Positions 48,687-57,634 of a stretch of 64,000 nucleotides of DNA are shown here, one piece after another. The notes under the pieces were generated by a model. That model saw only the letters and a list, made by a program, of their open reading frames with translations. It was not told where the DNA came from and did not search any database. The translations under genes were made by a program, and so were the position numbers. This stretch comes from Nonomuraea sp. SYSU D8015 (GTDB lineage Bacteria; Actinomycetota; Actinomycetes; Streptosporangiales; Streptosporangiaceae), in assembly GCF_008065375.1 (NCBI RefSeq), contig NZ_VJYI01000013.1:186001-250000 (forward strand). Direction: 5' to 3'. The number at the start of each line of letters is the position of its first letter. The stretch's first letter is position 1.

Positions 48687-49892
48687 TCAACAACGTTCAA
48701 TGAGATCGACGGCCTTCTCCACGCCGTTCTCCACGCGGAGTAGCCGCCCCAGTTGCGCTGATTTTTCGCGATATTTCGGTACGGCGCGCAGCCGCGCAGC
48801 CAGCTCGCCCCCGCTGAACCGCCCGATCGGCAACGGCGGCGGCCCGGCCCCGAGCGCGGCCACCCTCCGCCCCCAGAAGGGCTGATCGGAGAAGAACGGG
48901 CACACGACGCCCGGCACCCCGGCCGTCAACGCCGTCCCCGTGGTCCCGGCCCCGCCGTGGTGCACGACGGCCGCCATCCGCGGGAACAGCAGGTCGTGCG
49001 CCACCTCCCCCACCCGCACGACGTCGTCGGACACCTCGACGGGCAGCCCTTGGACGACGCCCCGCAGGCCGGCCCGCCGCAGTCCGGCGACGACCTCCTC
49101 GGCCACCCGCCCGGGCTCTCCCGGCACCATGCTCCCGAACCCCACGTACACGGGCGGCGGCCCGTCCGCCAGGAAATCCTCGAGATCGCCCAGCCCTCCG
49201 CTCCCCGAGAGCCGCCAGTACCCGGTGAGGTGCACGTACTCGGGCCAGTCCCTGGGCCGCGGCACGACCAGCGGGCTGACCCCGCACAGGACCGGCACCC
49301 GGTCCCGCCGGTCGGCCGCGAACGGGCTGCCCCGCGTCGGCCCGAGCCCCAGCACCCCGGCCCGCAGCCGGTTCACCATCCGCCCGAGCACCAGCCACCC
49401 GAGCCGCTCCACGAGCGCGTAACTGACCCGGTTGCCGAGCCGCCCCAGGGAGGCGAACGGCAGGAGCGGATTCGGGAACGCGCCGGTGGGCTCGCTCGGC
49501 TGGAGCTGCAGGATCCGGTACGGGATGCCGTATCGCTCGTGGAGGTGCCTGCCGAAGGCGCCGAGCGCGGGGGCGAGCACCAGGTCCGCGCCCGCGCAGG
49601 CGGTGTCCACCTCGGCGACCAGCTTCGCGGCCAGCGGTTCGACGACGGTTCTGAGGCCTCGTACGAACCCCGTGGGCCCGCTCCGCAGCCAGGCCTGCCC
49701 CTCCTCGCTCTCCATGATCGCGACGGGATCCACGCCCAACGGCGCGAACGACACCCCGGGCCCGGCCAGCCCGGCGTACCGCCCGGCCGCGACGAGCGTG
49801 ACCTCGTGCCCGCGCCCTGCCAGCCCTCGGGCCAGCGCCGCGCACGGCTGCGTGTCGCCCCTGGAGCCGAGGGCCAGCACGGCCGTCCTCAT
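48687..49892 (-). CDS. GT1-family glycosyltransferase (MurG/UGT-like)
   Basis: 401 residues from ATG 49892, which overlaps the MFS stop by 4 bp. The N-terminal Rossmann half begins with the family hallmark LALGSRGDTQPCAALARGL; the C-terminal half has the donor-binding loop MAAVVHHGGAGTTGTALTAG and CPFFSDQPFWGRRVAALG. Enzymes of this sterol-glucosyltransferase/GtfB type transfer a hexose or deoxyhexose to hydrophobic acceptors; mycobacterial relatives glycosylate phenolic glycolipids and glycopeptidolipids. Last gene of the four-gene operon, so a lipid acceptor made by the PKS/FAAL system is likely. The donor is unknown. Confidence 0.88.
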   Translation of the reverse strand: MRTAVLALGSRGDTQPCAALARGLAGRGHEVTLVAAGRYAGLAGPGVSFAPLGVDPVAIMESEEGQAWLRSGPTGFVRGLRTVVEPLAAKLVAEVDTACAGADLVLAPALGAFGRHLHERYGIPYRILQLQPSEPTGAFPNPLLPFASLGRLGNRVSYALVERLGWLVLGRMVNRLRAGVLGLGPTRGSPFAADRRDRVPVLCGVSPLVVPRPRDWPEYVHLTGYWRLSGSGGLGDLEDFLADGPPPVYVGFGSMVPGEPGRVAEEVVAGLRRAGLRGVVQGLPVEVSDDVVRVGEVAHDLLFPRMAAVVHHGGAGTTGTALTAGVPGVVCPFFSDQPFWGRRVAALGAGPPPLPIGRFSGGELAARLRAVPKYREKSAQLGRLLRVENGVEKAVDLIERC

Positions 49893-51244
49893 GGCAGCGC
49901 CGCCAGGCTGACCAGCGCCCCCACCAGCACCAACCCGGCCGCCACCAGCAGGCCGGCCGCGTACCCACTGGCGAAGCCCGCGGCGGCGTGCACGATCACC
50001 CCGACGGCGGCGATGCCGAAAAGACCGGAGATCTCGCGGCTGACCGAGAACACGCCGCCCGCCACCCCGGCCCGTTCCTCCGGCACCGCGCCCAGCACCG
50101 CGGACCCCAGGGGCATGGTCAGCGCCGACCCCACCCCGATCGCACAGACCGCGGGCAGCAGCCGAGCCCACCCGTCGCCCGCCTCCAGCGTGGCCGCGAC
50201 CGCCATCCCGCCGGCGACCAGCGTGAGCCCGATCGCCACCGTACGCCCGGCGCCCAGCCGCCGCTCCACCGCCGGCGCCAGCGGCGTGACCAGCACGACC
50301 AGCAGGGCCAGCGGCACGAACGCCAGCCCGGAGGCGGTGGGCGTGAACCCGAGCACGCCCTGCAGGAAGAGCGCCGTGTAGAAGAACACCCCGTTGACCC
50401 CGAGTCCCCAGAGCACCTGCGCGACCACGCCGCCGGTGAAGGCCCTGACCGCGAACAGCCGCAGGTCCACCATGGGATCGGCGGCCCGCCGCTCGACCAG
50501 CGCGAACGCCGCCCCACTGCCCGCGCAGACCAGCAGGGCGGCGACGACCGGTGGCGAGTCCCAGCCGTGCGCGCCGCCCTGGATCAACGCGAACGTCCCC
50601 GAAGCCAGGAACGCCACCGAGGCCAGCACCCCGGGCACGTCCAGCGACCTCCGGACCCCGCCACCCGCGTGCGGAACCGCCACCGAGGCCAGCGCGATCA
50701 CCACGGCGCCCATCGGCACGTTGACGAGGAACACCCAGCTCCAGTGGGCGTGCTGGCTCAGGTACCCGCCCACGACCGGCCCGAGCGCCAGCGCGCCCGC
50801 CCCGGACGCCATCCACACGGCCACGCCCATGGACCGCTGCCGCTCGTCCCGGCCGGCCAGCACGGCCAGCGTGGCAGGCAGGACCAGCGCCGCCCCGGCG
50901 CCCTGGGCGAGGCGGGCGGCGACCAGCAGGTGGATCGTCGTGGCCAGCCCGGCGCCGAGCGAGGCCACGGTGAACGCGGCGAGCCCGGCCAGCAGCACCT
51001 TGCGGTGGCCGTGGACGTCGGCCAGGCGGCCGCCCGCCGGCATGAGGCCCGCGAAGGTCAGCAGATAGCCGGTGGCCACCCATTCGAGCGCGGACAGGCC
51101 GGCGCCCAGGTCGCGCTGGATGCTGGGGAGCGCGACGGTGACGGCCGTGTTGTCCAGGGTGGTCAGGAAGCCGGCCAGCCCGACCACCACCAGCAGCAGC
51201 GGCCCGGTCGTGGCGGGGCGCCGGGTGAGGGCGATGCCGCTCAC
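49889..51244 (-). CDS. MFS transporter, DHA2 type
   Basis: 451 residues from GTG 51244 (GTGA overlap with the MmpL stop). Twelve to fourteen helices; helix one has GLAGFLTTLDNTAVTVALPS, then LEWVATGYLLTFAGLMPAGG, the loop GRLADVHGHRKVLL and the motif C-type helix AQGAGAALVLPATLAVLA. It sits between the MmpL and glycosyltransferase genes with 4-bp overlaps on both sides, so it is a core member of the lipid operon, perhaps exporting an intermediate or giving self-protection. Confidence 0.92.
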   Translation of the reverse strand: MSGIALTRRPATTGPLLLVVVGLAGFLTTLDNTAVTVALPSIQRDLGAGLSALEWVATGYLLTFAGLMPAGGRLADVHGHRKVLLAGLAAFTVASLGAGLATTIHLLVAARLAQGAGAALVLPATLAVLAGRDERQRSMGVAVWMASGAGALALGPVVGGYLSQHAHWSWVFLVNVPMGAVVIALASVAVPHAGGGVRRSLDVPGVLASVAFLASGTFALIQGGAHGWDSPPVVAALLVCAGSGAAFALVERRAADPMVDLRLFAVRAFTGGVVAQVLWGLGVNGVFFYTALFLQGVLGFTPTASGLAFVPLALLVVLVTPLAPAVERRLGAGRTVAIGLTLVAGGMAVAATLEAGDGWARLLPAVCAIGVGSALTMPLGSAVLGAVPEERAGVAGGVFSVSREISGLFGIAAVGVIVHAAAGFASGYAAGLLVAAGLVLVGALVSLAALP

Positions 51245-54015
51245 GAGTCGACCTCCACCCACATCCATCCCGCCCCGTCCGGGGTCGCCCGCACCTCCCG
51301 GGTCCGCCCCGCCGTGACCCTGACCCACCGCGGCCGGTCGTCCTCATCCTCGGGCTCCTCGGGTGACGCGGACTCGGCGAGAGCGGAGTAGGGATGCTTC
51401 CTGAAGGAGCTGGCCTGGACGAGCTGCCGCCGCCCGTTGACATGCCCACCCGGGTCCACCACCGGCCCGCCCTCGGCTCGCACCGGCCCGCGCTCGGCCG
51501 GCGCCGACTCGTGCTCGGCCGCCAGCGGCACGGGGTCGGTGTCCACGCCGAAGACGGCGGGCCGCCCGTTGACGGTCACCGCGGGCCCGGCGCCGCCCTC
51601 CGCGGCGGGCTCGATCGCACGCCGGCCACCAGCCGCCCCCACGGGCGGGGCGACGGGCCGCGGCGCCGGCGCGGGGCGAGCCGGGGCGGAGCCGGCCGGG
51701 GCGGGGAGAGTCGGGGCGGGGCTGGCCGGGGCGGGGAGCCCGTGGGCCAGTGCGGGGAGCCCTCGGGCCGGGGCGGGGCGCGGTGCGGCAGCCGCGTGGA
51801 CCGTGGGAGGGAGCGCGCGGGCGGGGGCAGGCCGGTCGTGCGCGTCGATGTGGCGGTGGAAGGCGCGGAGCGGACGGGGCAGCCACCAGTTGGCGCCGCC
51901 CATCAGCCGCATGGTGGCCGGCACCAGCAGCGCCCGCACTAGCGTCGCGTCCACCACGATCGCCACGAACAGCCCCACCCCGAGCAGCTTCACGATCGTG
52001 ATCCCCGCCGTGGAGAAGGCCCCGATGACCACCAGCAGCAACAGCGCCGCACTGGTGATCACTCCGCCCGTCTGCTGCAGCCCCGCCGCCACGGCAGCCG
52101 CGTTGTCCCCCGTACGCAGCCACTCCGCCCGCACCCGCGACAGCAGGAACACCTCGTAGTCCATGGACAGCCCGAACACCACGGCCAGGATCAGCACGGT
52201 CACGGTCGCCTCGATGGACCCGGTGGAGGTGAACCCCAGCGCGGAGGCGAGGTGCCCGTCCTGGAAGGCCCACACGACGACCCCGAACGACGCCCCGATG
52301 GACAAAACGTTCATCAGCAGCGCCTTCAGCGGCAGCACCACCGACCCGAACGCCGCGAACAGCAACACCGCCGTCACCGCCGCCACCACCAGCGCCATCC
52401 ACGGCAGCGTGGCGGCCAGGCTGTCCATCAGGTCCATCTGCGCGGCGGTCGGCCCACCGACCACGACCCGCCGCACGTTCGGCTCGGGCGGCGCCAGGCC
52501 CCTGATCGACCTGACGAGCTCCTCGGCCTCGTCCGACATGGGGTCCACGTCGTAGCGGACGGCGAGCCGCACGGCCCCGTTGTCCTGCGACATCCCGGCC
52601 ACGTCGACCCCGGCCACGTGCGGCAGCCGCCGCAGCCGGTCGGCGAGCGGCTTGGCGTCGGAAGGGGACACGGGTGTGACGGCGCTGATCCCCGTGTGCC
52701 CCTGGCCGAGCGGCCCCGGGATGGCGGGCTGCTCGGTGAAGGAGCGCTCGACCAGGACGTGCACGTCGATCGCGGCCATGGAGTTCCTGGCGAAGTCGCG
52801 ATCGACGGCCTCGGCGACCCGCCGGCTCTCGGAGGCGGCCGGCAGCACGCGGTGGTCCACGTTGCCGAACTCCACACGCAGGAACGGCAGCGACAGCGCC
52901 ACCAGCACGCCGCTCACGGCGACCAGATACAGGACGGGCCGCCGCATCACGCTGGACGCCACGGCGTGCCACATGCCGCCGTCGCGCCGCCCGTCACCGA
53001 ACCGAGGGGTGATCCGCAGGGCGTCCACGTGGCGTCCGAGTATCCCGAGCACTGCGGGCAGCACGACGAGCGCGGCCCCCATCGCGACCAGCACCACGGC
53101 GGCCGCGCCCAGGCCGATCGAGCGCAGGAACATCTGCGGGAACAGCAGGAGCCCCAGCAGCGCCGTGGCCACCGTCAGCCCGGAGAAGGCCACCGTCCGC
53201 CCGGCCGTGGCCATGGTCCGCACCACGGCCTGCTCGTTCGAGGCCCCGCCGGCGATCTCCTCCCTGAACGCCTTGAGCACGAACAGCGAGTAGTCCACGG
53301 CCAGCCCGAGCCCGAGCATGGTGACGACGTTCAGCGAGAAGACCGAGACCTCGGTGACCTCGGTGAGCAGCCGCAGCAGCACCAGCGCGCCGAGCACCGC
53401 GAACAGCCCCACGAGCAGCGGCAGCCCGGCGGCCACCAGACTGCCGAAGACGATCACCAGCAGCACCAGCAGCACCGGCATGGAGATGGCCTCGGCGCGC
53501 GCCAGGTCGGCGGCGGTCTGGTCGTTGAGCTCCTTCAGCAGCGGCACGGACCCGCCGACCTCGACGTACAGGTTGTGGACGCGGCGCAGCCGGTCGGCGA
53601 TCGCGGCGTAGGCGGCCTGCTTGTCGCCCTTGAGGGTGACCAGCGCGTACGTCGACCGCCCGTCCTTCGACACCATCCGCTTCGACCCGGTCGTCCAGTA
53701 CGTGGCCAGCCCGCGCACGTGCTCCTTCGGCAGCGCCCGCAGCGAGTCGTGCACCGCCCTCTTGTATCGCGGGTCCCGCGCCTTGACCGTCGGGTGCCGG
53801 TAGAGGACGACCACGTCGGGGGCGTGGCGGCCGTACCACTCGTCGTTCCAGCGCGCGGCGGTGGTGGAGTCCGCGCGCGGGTCCTCGAAGCCGCCGTCGG
53901 CCATCCGCCCGAACAGCTCGAACCCCAGCGGCACCACGAGGACGGCCGCCGCCAGGCTCAGCACCAGCAGCGTCCATCTGCCGCGGTAGACCAGCCGGCC
54001 GGCGGACTCAAACAA
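51241..54015 (-). CDS. MmpL-family RND lipid transporter
   Basis: 924 residues from TTG 54015, the start that overlaps the acyl-AMP ligase stop by 8 bp. Two repeats of six helices, each with a large extracytoplasmic domain, follow the MmpL/RND pattern. The proton-relay Asp-Tyr pairs are present in GLGLAVDYSLFVLKAFREE and VFGLSMDYEVFLLSRVR. A cytoplasmic tail of about 220 residues is Pro/Ala-rich, then acidic, and ends in a short basic-aromatic strand region (RWVRVTAGRTREV). Family members (MmpL3, MmpL7, MmpL8, MmpL10) export lipids made by adjacent PKS/FAAL systems. The cargo here is inferred to be the PKS lipid. Confidence 0.94.
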   Translation of the reverse strand: MFESAGRLVYRGRWTLLVLSLAAAVLVVPLGFELFGRMADGGFEDPRADSTTAARWNDEWYGRHAPDVVVLYRHPTVKARDPRYKRAVHDSLRALPKEHVRGLATYWTTGSKRMVSKDGRSTYALVTLKGDKQAAYAAIADRLRRVHNLYVEVGGSVPLLKELNDQTAADLARAEAISMPVLLVLLVIVFGSLVAAGLPLLVGLFAVLGALVLLRLLTEVTEVSVFSLNVVTMLGLGLAVDYSLFVLKAFREEIAGGASNEQAVVRTMATAGRTVAFSGLTVATALLGLLLFPQMFLRSIGLGAAAVVLVAMGAALVVLPAVLGILGRHVDALRITPRFGDGRRDGGMWHAVASSVMRRPVLYLVAVSGVLVALSLPFLRVEFGNVDHRVLPAASESRRVAEAVDRDFARNSMAAIDVHVLVERSFTEQPAIPGPLGQGHTGISAVTPVSPSDAKPLADRLRRLPHVAGVDVAGMSQDNGAVRLAVRYDVDPMSDEAEELVRSIRGLAPPEPNVRRVVVGGPTAAQMDLMDSLAATLPWMALVVAAVTAVLLFAAFGSVVLPLKALLMNVLSIGASFGVVVWAFQDGHLASALGFTSTGSIEATVTVLILAVVFGLSMDYEVFLLSRVRAEWLRTGDNAAAVAAGLQQTGGVITSAALLLLVVIGAFSTAGITIVKLLGVGLFVAIVVDATLVRALLVPATMRLMGGANWWLPRPLRAFHRHIDAHDRPAPARALPPTVHAAAAPRPAPARGLPALAHGLPAPASPAPTLPAPAGSAPARPAPAPRPVAPPVGAAGGRRAIEPAAEGGAGPAVTVNGRPAVFGVDTDPVPLAAEHESAPAERGPVRAEGGPVVDPGGHVNGRRQLVQASSFRKHPYSALAESASPEEPEDEDDRPRWVRVTAGRTREVRATPDGAGWMWVEVDS

Positions 54016-55657
54016 GGGCGCCGTCCAGGTACGCCCGCAGGCACGCGCGCCGGGCGATCTTCCCGCTGGACGTCCTGGGGACGGCCCCGGCCTCGGTCAG
54101 CACGAAGTCATGTACGGATAAATCGTGTTTCGTCCGGACGGCGGCCCGTACCGCCCGCCCGACCTCCTTCACGTCGGCCGACAACCCGCGGCGCGACCGC
54201 TCGGCCACCACGACGAGCCGCTCGGTCTCCTCACCCGGCACCGCGAACGCCGCCACCCGGTCCCGCCGCACCGCCTCGTGCGCCTCCTGCACGGTGGCCT
54301 CGATGTCCTGCGGGTAGTGGTTGCGCCCGTCCACGATGACCATGTCCTTGATGCGCCCGGTGACGTACAGCCGGCCGTCGTGGATCACGCCGAGGTCGCC
54401 GGTGCGCAGCCAGGTCCCGTCCGCGCCGTGGGTGAACGCCTCCGCCGTCCGCTCAGGGTCGCGCCAGTAGCCGCGGGCCACGTTCGGCCCCTGCACCCAG
54501 ATCTCCCCCACCCGCCCGTCGGGAAGCGCGCCCGACTCGCCGGCGATCCTGACCCGCTGCCCGTACGGCCGCCCGCAGGAGACAAGCAGGCTGCGCTCCC
54601 CCTCCGCGCACGGCACGGCCCAGCCCTCGCTCAGGGCCTCGCGGGAGAACCCGGTCACCACGGGCGCCTCGTCCCGGCCCGTCGCGGACACGAACACCGT
54701 CGCCTCGGCCAGCCCGTACGCGGGCGTGTGCGCCTCGGGCCGCAGCCCGCACCCGGCGAAGGCCGCGTCGAACGCCTCGATCGCGCCCGGCCTGACGGGC
54801 TCGGCGCCGTTCAGCATGACCCGCACCCTGGACAGGTCGAGCCCCGCCTTGTCGCCGGGGCGCACGCGGGCGGCGGTGAACTCGTAGGCGAAGTTGGGCG
54901 CGCCGGTGAACACGTCGTCGTACTCCGACAGCAGCCGCAGCCACCGCACCGGGCTCATGACGAACGCCACCGGATCCATGAACACGGCCTGGTTGCCGCC
55001 CATCATCGGCATCGCCACCGTGGCGACCAGCCCCATGTCGTGGAAGAGCGGCAGCCACAAAACAGCCACCGACGTCCTGGGCCGGGCCCGGAAGGCCTCC
55101 CAGAGCTGGGCGGCGTTGGCGGCCAGGTTGCCGTGGGTGATCTCGACGCCGGCGGGCGCGCGGGTGGAGCCGGAGGTGTACTGCAGGTAGGCCAGGTCGT
55201 CCGGCCCGACGGGCTCGGGCTCCCATTCGTCGGCGAGCAGGTCGGAGACGGTGTCCACGGTGACGACCGGCAGCCGGGTGAAGTCCGCGACCCCGGGCAG
55301 CGCGGCCGTGGTGGTCAGCACCACCGCGGGGTCGGCGTCGGAGAAGGCCCGATCCAGCCGCTCGGCGTGCCCCGGCAGCCCGGGCGCGAACAGCGGCACC
55401 GCCACGAGCCGCGCGTACATCGTGCCCAGCACCGCGACCACGTAGTCGAGCCCCGCCGGCGCGAGCACCGCCGCCCGGTCGCCGGGCCGGGCGAGCTCGC
55501 GCAGCCGCACGGCCAGCGCCCTGGCCTTGAGGTCGGCCTGGCCCCAGGTGTACGTCCGGCGCGCGCCGTCCCCGAGGTAGTCGGCGAACGTGTACGCGGG
55601 CGCGCCGGGCGCCTCCCGAGCCCACCGCGCCACCCGGTCGATCAACGTGTCAGGCAT
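54008..55657 (-). CDS. Fatty acyl-AMP ligase (FAAL)
   Basis: 549 residues. It begins DTLIDRVARWAREAPGAPAY. Adenylation motifs are complete: A3 LQYTSGSTRAPAGVEITHGN, A5 AYGLAEATVF, A7 LRTGDLGVI and A10 with Lys in RTSSGKIARR. The C-terminal sequence GRIKDMVIVDGRNHYPQDIE is diagnostic for FAAL rather than acyl-CoA synthetase: these enzymes form acyl-adenylates and load them onto ACPs. It is the first gene of the FAAL-MmpL-MFS-GT operon, preceded by a near-palindrome at 55746. The probable partner is the N-terminal ACP of the PKS encoded 8 kb away, as FadD32 does for Pks13. Confidence 0.94.
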   Translation of the reverse strand: MPDTLIDRVARWAREAPGAPAYTFADYLGDGARRTYTWGQADLKARALAVRLRELARPGDRAAVLAPAGLDYVVAVLGTMYARLVAVPLFAPGLPGHAERLDRAFSDADPAVVLTTTAALPGVADFTRLPVVTVDTVSDLLADEWEPEPVGPDDLAYLQYTSGSTRAPAGVEITHGNLAANAAQLWEAFRARPRTSVAVLWLPLFHDMGLVATVAMPMMGGNQAVFMDPVAFVMSPVRWLRLLSEYDDVFTGAPNFAYEFTAARVRPGDKAGLDLSRVRVMLNGAEPVRPGAIEAFDAAFAGCGLRPEAHTPAYGLAEATVFVSATGRDEAPVVTGFSREALSEGWAVPCAEGERSLLVSCGRPYGQRVRIAGESGALPDGRVGEIWVQGPNVARGYWRDPERTAEAFTHGADGTWLRTGDLGVIHDGRLYVTGRIKDMVIVDGRNHYPQDIEATVQEAHEAVRRDRVAAFAVPGEETERLVVVAERSRRGLSADVKEVGRAVRAAVRTKHDLSVHDFVLTEAGAVPRTSSGKIARRACLRAYLDGALV

Positions 55658-55745
55658 GCCGAGTCCCCTCGTTTCAGGGACCTAGCAAATTACGGGAGAA
55701 GGAGGGCGGGATTCTTGCCAAACCCCTGCACATTCCTCATTCGGT

Positions 55746-55764
55746 CTTGTTACGAGGTGACAAG
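55746..55764. promoter_or_regulatory. Candidate operator between the FAAL operon and an MFS gene
   Basis: CTTGTTAC-GAG-GTGACAAG is a 19-bp inverted repeat matching at 7 of 8 arm positions. It stands 89 bp from the ligase start and 50 bp from the MFS start, a position that could control both divergent transcripts. The binder is unknown. Confidence 0.4.
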
Positions 55765-55813
55765 AAGTGCGGCAAGATAGGGGAGTTTGGCTGTTTGTAG
55801 GGGGTAAACGCCA

Positions 55814-57073
55814 GTGCAAGGTTATGGACGCGATCTCGGGCTGCTCCGGGATCGCCGGTTCGCGATGCTTCTCACCGCGCGGACGATCTCCGTGCTGGGC
55901 AGCACGTTCGCCCCCGTGGCACTGGCCTTCGGCATCCTCGAACTGCCCGGCGCGGACGCCACCACCCTTTCCGTCGTGCTCACCGCCGAGTCACTGCCAA
56001 TGATCGCGTTCATGCTGGTCGGCGGCGTGATCGCGGACCGGATGCCGCGGCAGCGGGTGATGATGGCGGGCGAGCTGATGATGGCGGCGGCGTTCTCCAC
56101 GCTGGGCGTCATGCTGCTCACGGGCTGGACCCCGCTGCCCGCCCTGGTCGCCGCGGCCGCGCTGGGCGGGACCGCCGCGGCCGTCGTGTTCCCGGCGCTG
56201 CAGGGGATCATCCCCGAGGTCGTGCCGCAGGACCGGCTGCAGACCGGCAACGCGATGCTCGGCCTGGGCGCGAACGCCTCGCGGGTGGCCGGTGCGGTGC
56301 TCGGCGGCGGGACGGTTGCGCTGTTCGGCGGCGGCTGGGCGCTGGCGGCGAGTGGCGCGATGTTCGCCCTCGCCGGCGTGCTGATCGGGATGCTTCGGCT
56401 GGAGCCGGGCGAGCGACCCCGCGAGGAGCGGCACTCCGTGCTGGCCGACCTGCGCGACGGATGGCGGGAGTTCCGCTCGCGGCAGTGGCTCTGGGTGGTG
56501 GTCGCCCAGTTCTCCCTGCTGGTCATGGCCATCCAGGCCGGGCATGGGGTGCTCGGCCCGCTGTGGGCCAAGGAGAACGCGGACGGCGCGTTGACGTGGT
56601 CGTGGTTCCTCGCGGGCGAGGCCATCGGGATGATCGCCGGGGTGCTGCTCTCCATCCGGCTGCGGCCCAGCCGGCCGATCATGCTAGGGGTGCTTCTCTG
56701 CCTGCCGACCGCGCTGCCGTACGTGCTGCTCGGGCTGGACGCGCCGATCTGGGGGATCGTGGCCGGGGCGTTCGTGCTCGGGGTCTCCTTCGACGTGTTC
56801 GGCGTGCTCTGGCAGACCACGATGCAGCGCGAGGTGCCGGCCGAGGCGCTGTCGCGGGTCAGCTCGTACGACATGCTCGGGTCGCTGATGTTCGGGCCGA
56901 TCGGCCTGATGCTGGCGGGGCCGGCGGCGGAGGTGTTCGGCACGGAGGGCGCCCTGCTCGGCTGCGCCGCCATCGTCGTGCTGTGCACCCTCGCCGCGCT
57001 GCTCGCCCCGGGAGTGCGCAACCTGCGCGCGCCTCAGCTCGCGCCGGCCCGGGCGGACGCCGAGGCGAAGTAG
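55814..57073 (+). CDS. MFS transporter, EntS-like
   Basis: 419 residues from GTG 55814. Twelve helices; the sequence LLRDRRFAMLLTARTISVLG with STFAPVALAFGILELPG and ESLPMIAFMLVGGVIADRMP belongs to the MFS_3/EntS-like branch, whose members export siderophores or other products. Divergent from the FAAL operon over 156 bp with a shared near-palindrome, so a role in the lipid locus is possible. Its end overlaps the convergent membrane-protein gene by 40 bp. Confidence 0.88.
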   Translation: MQGYGRDLGLLRDRRFAMLLTARTISVLGSTFAPVALAFGILELPGADATTLSVVLTAESLPMIAFMLVGGVIADRMPRQRVMMAGELMMAAAFSTLGVMLLTGWTPLPALVAAAALGGTAAAVVFPALQGIIPEVVPQDRLQTGNAMLGLGANASRVAGAVLGGGTVALFGGGWALAASGAMFALAGVLIGMLRLEPGERPREERHSVLADLRDGWREFRSRQWLWVVVAQFSLLVMAIQAGHGVLGPLWAKENADGALTWSWFLAGEAIGMIAGVLLSIRLRPSRPIMLGVLLCLPTALPYVLLGLDAPIWGIVAGAFVLGVSFDVFGVLWQTTMQREVPAEALSRVSSYDMLGSLMFGPIGLMLAGPAAEVFGTEGALLGCAAIVVLCTLAALLAPGVRNLRAPQLAPARADAEAK

Positions 57074-57519
57074 GCGTTGGCCCGGGGCTGGAACATCAGC
57101 ACCATCGCGCCGAGCACGGCCGTCAGGTGCAGGATCCGGCTGACCGCGAAGACCCAGCCCACGGCGTCCATCCCGGCGACGGCCTCGGCGATCGAGCCGC
57201 CGTCCAGCAGCCACCGGACGGGCTCGACCACGAGCGACAGGGTGCCGAACACGCCCAGCGTGCCGGCCAGCGTCCACCGCGCCCAGTTCTGGCCGCGCTT
57301 GAGCCGCAACGCCAGGAAGGTCGCGCCGGCGAAGACGGCCAGCCGGAACCCGAGTCCGGGCAGCACTCCGGCGACCGTGGACGTGCCCGCGAGGAGCTCC
57401 TGGCTGACCATCAGCGCGGCCTCGAACGCGCCGAGCGCGACGGCCGACAGCCAGAGCATGGCGGCGGCGGGCACGACGGGCGGCAACTCGGTCCTGCGGG
57501 CTTCTGCGACGGTGCTCAT
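57034..57519 (-). CDS. Small membrane protein of unknown function
   Basis: 161 residues with four predicted membrane helices (VPAAAMLWLSAVALGAFEAA, LGFRLAVFAGATFLALRL, WTLAGTLGVFGTLSLVVEPV, RILHLTAVLGAMVLMF). The loop KRGQNWARW between helices two and three is common in DoxX-like and similar small actinobacterial membrane proteins, but no family can be named. Convergent with the MFS gene, overlapping by 40 bp. Confidence 0.65.
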   Translation of the reverse strand: MSTVAEARRTELPPVVPAAAMLWLSAVALGAFEAALMVSQELLAGTSTVAGVLPGLGFRLAVFAGATFLALRLKRGQNWARWTLAGTLGVFGTLSLVVEPVRWLLDGGSIAEAVAGMDAVGWVFAVSRILHLTAVLGAMVLMFQPRANAYFASASARAGAS

Positions 57520-57634
57520 GTCGAACCTCCAAAGGGGGTGAGGGCCTTACATGAGGAGTCTCCGCCGCGGCGCCGCACCGATCACGCCCGCCGTCCCCCC
57601 AGTTCAGGTGGGGTACGCCCTACCGTCCCCGGTC

